NCBI GenBank assembly: GCA_964434425.1
Contig: CAYSVH010000001.1
Coordinates: 186,001-250,000, forward strand
DNA: 64,000 bases
Reading direction: 5' to 3'
Source of the DNA: CALMEC01 sp964434425
GTDB taxonomy: Bacteria > Actinomycetota > Thermoleophilia > Miltoncostaeales > Miltoncostaeaceae
The notes under the pieces are model-generated. The model worked only from the letters and a program-made list of their open reading frames with translations, was not told where the DNA came from and did not search any database. This document shows, one piece after another, positions 60,144 to 64,000 of the stretch. The position numbers and the translations under genes were made by a program. The stretch's first letter is position 1. Every line of letters begins with the position of its first letter.

Positions 60144-60626
60144 TTGCTCAACGTTGTACAGGGTCCGTGGTCGAGGGTCGGCACCACCGTCGAGTCCCCG
60201 CTGCTCGGACACATCCATGTTGAGCATGACCAGGTCCTCGACTTCGTCGATCCGATCGCGGGTTTTCCCGGTTGCCGCCGCTACGCCCTGCTTCCCTACC
60301 GCCAGTCGGGACGTGTCGACCCGGACATGCACTGGCTGCAGGCCCTGCAGGCGCCGTTCCACACCTTCCTGGTCACCGATGCCTGGAGCGCCGATATCGG
60401 CTACGAGCCGGAGATCGACCACATGGACGTCGAGGCCCTCGGCATCGGGTCCTTCGAGAGTCTCGCGCTGTACGCGATCGTCACCGTGTCACGGCGCACG
60501 AACGAACTGACGGCGAACCTGCGCGCCCCGCTGGTGGTGAGCGGCTCCGCACCCGTGGCGCGTCAGGTGGTTCTGCGAAACGGCGCGCTGTATGACACGC
60601 GCCATCGCATCTGCGACCTGCCCTAG
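60144..60626 (+). CDS. fliW: Flagellar assembly factor FliW
   Basis: The 160-residue protein has ILDF-like HDQVLDFVDPIAGFPGCRRY, DPDMHWLQALQAPFHTFLVT, ALYAIVTVSRRTNELTANLR and NLRAPLVVSGSAPVARQVVL, which match FliW. FliW binds flagellin and antagonises CsrA, the latter encoded 1 kb away. TTG 60144 follows GGGAGGGGC and is preferred; ATG 60081 would read through the palindrome. A loopless palindrome overlaps the stop codon. Confidence 0.9.
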   Translation: MLNVVQGPWSRVGTTVESPLLGHIHVEHDQVLDFVDPIAGFPGCRRYALLPYRQSGRVDPDMHWLQALQAPFHTFLVTDAWSADIGYEPEIDHMDVEALGIGSFESLALYAIVTVSRRTNELTANLRAPLVVSGSAPVARQVVLRNGALYDTRHRICDLP

Positions 60627-60664
60627 GGGGTGTGGCCGATACCGCGGTATCGGCCACACCCCCT
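60625..60664. terminator. 40-base loopless perfect palindrome at the fliW stop codon
   Basis: AGGGGGTGTGGCCGATACCG (60625-60644) is the exact reverse complement of 60645-60664. The TAG stop (60624-60626) overlaps the left arm. It lies between convergent fliW and rpoZ. Confidence 0.75.
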
Positions 60665-60672
60665 CGATGTCT

Positions 60673-60709
60673 GATTCCACGCCGCGAGGTGGTGGAATCG
60701 ATCGTCTCG
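60673..60709 (+). repeat. Dispersed repeat family, asymmetric form (copy 4)
   Basis: GATTCCACGCCGCGAGG then TGGTGGAATCGATCGTCTCGG. GATTCCAC and GTGGAATC form an eight-pair stem here. The minus strand gives AGACGATCGATTCCACCA, the family unit. Apart from this and the adjacent palindrome, the 382-base gap 60627-61008 holds nothing I can support. Confidence 0.65.
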
Positions 60710-61008
60710 GTGCGGGTGGCTCAGGCCGGTGGAGCCGGCCGTTCCCGGTCGCATCCGCGGCAGGTCCGTAAGGGGACCCGACACCAACCCCGGTTCAGGA
60801 CGCCACGCGCCGTTCCGGAGCGCGTGGGGCCGCTCCCTCCGTGCCGTGATCGTGTCACGATCGCGCTTCGCGGGCGCGGCGGTCCGCCGAATCGTTCGGT
60901 GGAGGCATCCCGCGCCATCGCACCGCCCGAAGGATCGTTCGTCCCGGCGGGGTGGGGCGCCCGCGGAAGGCGGGCCGAGGGCGCCTTGCTATCCCCGAGG
61001 GGACGTCG

Positions 61009-61545
61009 TCAGACGTCGTTCCCGTCGTCGTCACCCTCGTCGTCACCCTCGTCCAGCTCACTCAGGGGGACCTCGACGGGCGCGCCCTCCACCTCGGCGG
61101 ATGCGTCGGCGGCACTCTCAGGGGCATCGGCGGTGCTCTCCTCGGCGTCCTTGTCGAGGACCTCCGCGAGGGCCGGGGTGGTCACCGAGTCGGCGTCGGC
61201 GCCCAGATCCGCGTCGTCATCGTCGTCCTCGCCCTCGAGGCCTTCGAGGAGGAGCGGATCGGTCTCGAGCGAGTCGAGGAGCTCCGGCTCATCGAGCTGA
61301 CCGTCCGGGTCCCACCGGACGATCACCTCACCGTCCAGGATCTCCGACTCGGAGAGGGCCACCGGATCCCGGGTGATGGTCTCACCGGCGACCGGCGGCG
61401 GGGCCGCCTCGGCGCGCAGTTCGGCGGGATCGGCCGTCAACCACAGCGTGATCTGGCGGGCGCGCTTCGAAACCGCGTGAACCAGCGCGTAGCGCGAACC
61501 GTTGACATGAGAGAGCGCGTGGTCTAGGCGACGACCGTGCAACAT
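61009..61545 (-). CDS. rpoZ: RNA polymerase omega subunit with long acidic tail
   Basis: The 178-residue protein has the omega motif in its N terminus: MLHGRRLDHALSHVNGSRYA then LVHAVSKRARQITLW. The remaining 120 residues are unlike omega, with runs of Asp and Glu (EGEDDDDDADLGADADS and DEGDDEGDDDGNDV), about twice normal length. GAGAGGATCC precedes the ATG at 61545. It assists assembly of beta-prime. It is placed between fliW and csrA on the opposite strand. Confidence 0.8.
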   Translation of the reverse strand: MLHGRRLDHALSHVNGSRYALVHAVSKRARQITLWLTADPAELRAEAAPPPVAGETITRDPVALSESEILDGEVIVRWDPDGQLDEPELLDSLETDPLLLEGLEGEDDDDDADLGADADSVTTPALAEVLDKDAEESTADAPESAADASAEVEGAPVEVPLSELDEGDDEGDDDGNDV

Positions 61546-61590
61546 GTAGGATCCTCTCGATCGGAGAAGCAGGAAAACGACTGCACATAG

Positions 61591-61630
61591 TACAATGAGT
61601 ACGCAAGCGGGCATGTGCGTGCCCTTTTTT
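61591..61630 (+). promoter_or_regulatory. csrA promoter element and leader hairpin with T6
   Basis: TACAAT (61591-61596) is a good -10. GGGCA (61609-61613) and TGCCC (61620-61624) form a hairpin followed by TTTTTT (61625-61630), formally an intrinsic terminator, ending just before the csrA ribosome site AAGGAGG. It is the only hairpin with a clear T-tract that I saw. Attenuation or leader protection is possible; AAGGAGG itself resembles a CsrA-binding GGA site. Confidence 0.5.
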
Positions 61631-61646
61631 GCAAGGAGGCGGGGCA

Positions 61647-61880
61647 ATGCTGGTTCTCACGAGGAAGGCAAACCAGAGCATCATGATCGGAGACAGCATC
61701 GAGGTCTCCGTTCTGTCCGTGATGGGTGAGAAGGTCCGTCTCGGTATCCAGGCTCCGCGTGATGTCCCCGTGTACCGCAAAGAGGTCTTCGTCGAGATCC
61801 AGGCCCAGAACGTCGAGGCCGCCGAGTCCAGCAAGGACGCCCTCGACAAGCCGATCTGGGCGATGCGCCGCGCCGAATAG
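61647..61880 (+). CDS. csrA: Carbon storage regulator CsrA
   Basis: The 77-residue protein starts MLVLTRKANQSIMIGD and continues with EVSVLSVMGEKVRLGIQAPR and VPVYRKEVFVEIQ, the complete CsrA fold with the RNA-binding Arg. It blocks translation of target messages (in Gram-positives, flagellin) and is itself sequestered by FliW. AAGGAGG precedes the ATG. Confidence 0.96.
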   Translation: MLVLTRKANQSIMIGDSIEVSVLSVMGEKVRLGIQAPRDVPVYRKEVFVEIQAQNVEAAESSKDALDKPIWAMRRAE

Positions 61881-61942
61881 CCGCTGCGGCTCTCCGGTTC
61901 GGCGCCGTGTCCGCCGGATCGCAGGAGGGGCTCCCGACAGCA

Positions 61943-61988
61943 GGCGCCGAGATGGCTGATTCCGCGGAATCAACCGTCTATGCGCCGA
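61943..61988. terminator. Imperfect palindrome of the dispersed repeat family between csrA and the kinase-like gene
   Basis: The centre GATTCCGCGGAATC (61958-61971) is a perfect palindrome; flanks GATGGCT / AACCGTC and GGCGC / GCGCC continue it imperfectly. On the minus strand it begins with the TAG stop of the gene at 61978 and reads TAGACGGTTGATTCCGCGG, close to the element at 53489. Confidence 0.65.
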
Positions 61989-62424
61989 GTTGCGGTTCGT
62001 GCGTCATCTCGACACGAACCGTGGTGCCGGAGATCGTGCTCGAGATGGTCATGTGGTCGACGAGCTGCCGGATGATCCATAGTCCTCGGCCCCGGTGATG
62101 GATCTTGGGCGGGGGCCGGTGCGGCACCTGCCGGGGATCGAACCCGTTCCCGACGTCCGAGACCGTGAGGACGAGCCGGCCGTCGTACCACGCGACGACG
62201 GTGATGGGGGGATTGCCGTGCTCCCGGGCATTGGCCACCAGCTCGTCGAGCGCCAGCACGAGATCCTTCGCCCGGTCCTCGAACCCGTGGACCGAGGCCA
62301 TGTGCGTAATCGCATTGCGCAGCGGCGCGATCTCGGACGGGTCGCCGGTGAGGACGGCGCCATATCGGCCGCTCTCGCTCGGGCGCGCACCACTCGGCTT
62401 GTGTCGGTCGGTGTCCTCGGACAT
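61978..62424 (-). CDS. SpoIIAB/RsbW-type HATPase regulatory protein
   Basis: The 148-residue protein is a single HATPase_c domain: LALDELVANAREHGNPP (N box), LTVSDVGNGFDP (G1), RGRGLWIIRQLVDH (G2) and SGTTVRVEM (G3). Small stand-alone proteins of this kind act as anti-sigma factors or anti-anti-sigma kinases. No partner antagonist or sigma gene adjoins it. It lies between csrA and the L,D-transpeptidase. Confidence 0.85.
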   Translation of the reverse strand: MSEDTDRHKPSGARPSESGRYGAVLTGDPSEIAPLRNAITHMASVHGFEDRAKDLVLALDELVANAREHGNPPITVVAWYDGRLVLTVSDVGNGFDPRQVPHRPPPKIHHRGRGLWIIRQLVDHMTISSTISGTTVRVEMTHEPQLGA

Positions 62425-62563
62425 GGATGTGTGGAGAAGTCAAGCATTTCCCGCGGTCGGCAGATCTCGCCCGTCCGGTGCAGGGGAACCGCGTCCACTG
62501 CGGAATGCCCTCTTTCATCGGTATCATCGCGCCCGCTTCGATCCGCTCAGGGGGAACCTCAAC

Positions 62564-63559
62564 GTGCGTCTCGCCTCACGCTTCGCCATCGGATGTGTCG
62601 GCCTCGTCTGTGCGGCGGGGGTCGCGCAGGCACAGACGCCGGTACCTCCGCCCGCTCCGCCTCTTCCTCCGGGCGTCTTCGCCGACGGGGTTTCCATCGA
62701 CGGGATCCCGGTCGGGGGTGCGACGGTCGCGCAGGCACGGGTCACGCTCCTTCGTGAGCGTGTCGCGCCTCGGATCAAGCCGTTCCGCGTCACGCTGCAG
62801 AGGCGGTCGGCGACCATCTCGCCCCAGGCCGCGGGCTACAGCGCCAACATCAACGGAACCATCAACCAGGCCCTGCGGTATGGACGGTCCGTCCCGCTCG
62901 ACGGTCCGGTGAACGTTCCGCTCATCCAGACCGTCGACCAGGCCAAGCTCCGAAACGCGCTCGCCAACCGGTCCCGTTCGCTGAACGTCCCGGCGGTCAG
63001 CGCCCGGCTCACCTACAGCAACGCACGGCCGCGCGTCTCCAAGGCGCGCATGGGGACCGCCGTGAACATGGACGTCGCCGTTCCGGCCCTCTCCCGGGTG
63101 CTCGTGCGCCGGACCACCGATCAGATCGGTCTGCCCTTCCGCCGGGTCCGCCCGGCGACCACCACCATCGGTGCGAACATCGTCGTCCATCGCGCCAACC
63201 GCACGCTGACGCTCTATCGGGGCGCCCGTGTCTGGCGGACGTTCCGGGTGGCCGTCGGCACGCCGTCGCACCCGACCCCCCGTGGCAAGTTCCGCATCAT
63301 CAACAAGCAGCGCAACCCCACCTGGATCCCGCCCGACTCCCCGTGGGCGCGGGGCCTGGGTCCGGTGCCCCCGGGATCGGGCAACCCGCTGGGCACGCGC
63401 TGGATGGGCATCAACTCACCGGCCATCGGCATCCACGGGACGCCGGCATCCGGTTCGATCGGGACCGCCGCCTCGCACGGCTGCATCCGGATGTACATCA
63501 ATCAGTCCGAGTGGCTCTTCGAGCGCATCGGCATGGACACCCCGGTGCTGATCGTCTGA
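62564..63559 (+). CDS. L,D-transpeptidase (YkuD) with N-terminal peptidoglycan-binding-like domain
   Basis: The 331-residue protein has a signal peptide (about 1-23, CAAGVAQAQ), a Pro-rich linker, and a VanW-associated PG-binding-like domain (about 38-200, with VSIDGIPVGGATVAQARVTL). The catalytic YkuD domain follows (about 205-331): IGIHGTPASGSIGTAASHGC with the His and Cys of HxxxGx-SHGC, then IRMYI. It forms 3-3 cross-links or attaches proteins. GTG start with CAGGGGGAACC upstream. Confidence 0.92.
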   Translation: MRLASRFAIGCVGLVCAAGVAQAQTPVPPPAPPLPPGVFADGVSIDGIPVGGATVAQARVTLLRERVAPRIKPFRVTLQRRSATISPQAAGYSANINGTINQALRYGRSVPLDGPVNVPLIQTVDQAKLRNALANRSRSLNVPAVSARLTYSNARPRVSKARMGTAVNMDVAVPALSRVLVRRTTDQIGLPFRRVRPATTTIGANIVVHRANRTLTLYRGARVWRTFRVAVGTPSHPTPRGKFRIINKQRNPTWIPPDSPWARGLGPVPPGSGNPLGTRWMGINSPAIGIHGTPASGSIGTAASHGCIRMYINQSEWLFERIGMDTPVLIV

Positions 63560-63643
63560 CGCATCCGGGCGCCGGGTACCCCGGCGTGAGACCCGATGAT
63601 CGACGTGGGCTCCGGATCGGTCCGGTGCCCGCGTCGCGGTGAG

Positions 63644-64000
63644 CTAGGCGCCGTCCAGCAACGCCGTGCGGATGCGTCGCGCGTGGCTCGGCGGGACGAG
63701 CGCTCGGATGTGCGTGCCGTCCTCACCCGCCTCCTGCGTGATGTCGCGGCCGACGTCGAAGATCGCCGACACCAGTGAGCCCTGTGTGTACGGGATCACC
63801 ACGTCGATGCGCGTGAGGAGCGATCGGCTGAACTCGGCCAGCGCCCGGCGCAGGTCGTCGAGGCCCTCGCCCGTTCGCGCCGAGACCTGCACGGCGTCGG
63901 GCAGCCGGTGGCGGAGTGCGTCGCGCTCGTCCTCCGAGGCCCGGTCGATCTTGTTGAGCACGAGGATGCGGGGTATGTCCGCCGCGCCGATCTCGTCGAG
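63644..64000 (-). CDS. hflX: HflX-type GTPase, C-terminal part (partial)
   Basis: 118 residues are visible; the gene enters from the right edge. EIGAADIPRILVLNKID contains the G4 motif NKID in the HflX context, followed by VQVSARTGEGLDDLRRAL (G5) and the C-terminal domain (PYTQGSLVSAIFDVGRDITQ). HflX splits stalled ribosomes. The missing N-terminal part lies outside the window, so the assignment rests on the tail. Confidence 0.8.
   Translation of the reverse strand, partial: LDEIGAADIPRILVLNKIDRASEDERDALRHRLPDAVQVSARTGEGLDDLRRALAEFSRSLLTRIDVVIPYTQGSLVSAIFDVGRDITQEAGEDGTHIRALVPPSHARRIRTALLDGA

Overview
The window is a high-GC chromosomal segment of an actinobacterium. I place it tentatively in class Thermoleophilia (Solirubrobacterales-like). 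The grounds are the GC-rich codon use, an RsiG/AmfC-like protein and PspA-PspAA pair, direct-sulfhydrylation methionine genes, an actinobacterial order of glmU, prs, rplY, pth, mfd, surA-like, mazG, eno, ftsB and DUF501, and flagellar fliW/csrA in a Gram-positive context. No CRISPR array, complete insertion sequence or prophage was seen; the mobile-looking content is limited to short palindromic repeats.

Layout. 1-7.5 kb: envelope and regulatory genes (M15-like peptidase, FMN reductase, an HTH-VWA pair, marR-MFS, a Usp-like protein). 7.5-12.3 kb: metY-metX-metW-thrH for homoserine and methionine, then an RsiG-like protein. 12.4-16 kb: secreted beta-propeller, pspA-pspAA and dCMP deaminase. 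16.3-24 kb: cell-wall genes (GerMN lipoprotein, amidase, SpoIID), an exonuclease and mutY. 24-26.8 kb: a candidate structured RNA, then a cobalamin-riboswitch-controlled operon of two secreted proteins that together resemble the two domains of animal transcobalamin. 26.9-31.1 kb: membrane protein, ctaG, and a GGDEF plus HD-GYP protein. 31.3-44 kb: scattered metabolism, including ilvD, a SAM-IV riboswitch before a cysteine-desulfurase-like enzyme, deoC, an iron-box-preceded Cys-rich mini-protein, and an ADP-ribosylglycohydrolase-phosphatase fusion. 45-57.5 kb: tRNA-Gln and the housekeeping block. 57.6-58.8 kb: sigma/anti-sigma pair. 59-64 kb: fliW, rpoZ, csrA, a SpoIIAB/RsbW-type kinase-like protein, an L,D-transpeptidase, and the end of hflX.

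The most promising system is the split transcobalamin-like operon: a B12 riboswitch, a DUF4430 protein and an alpha/alpha-toroid protein, translationally coupled and both with signal peptides. Three further patterns deserve attention. First, several genes appear to start with CTG. For ftsB an upstream in-frame stop at 56220 leaves no ATG, GTG or TTG; metX and the dCMP deaminase both read CTGA over the upstream stop codon. Second, a dispersed repeat with the unit AGAYGRNYGATTCCRYGR occurs both as perfect palindromes next to stop codons and as a longer asymmetric form. Third, a separate repeat with core GGTGCCAGGCACC occurs as spaced pairs at two loci.

Links between genes: metX/metY/metW, the SAM-IV switch and the B12 operon all bear on methionine and its cofactor supply. 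The RsiG-like protein, the GGDEF/HD-GYP protein and a sigma-28-like promoter before fliW suggest, by inference only, c-di-GMP control of motility. All functional assignments come from reading motifs by eye; no database search was run.
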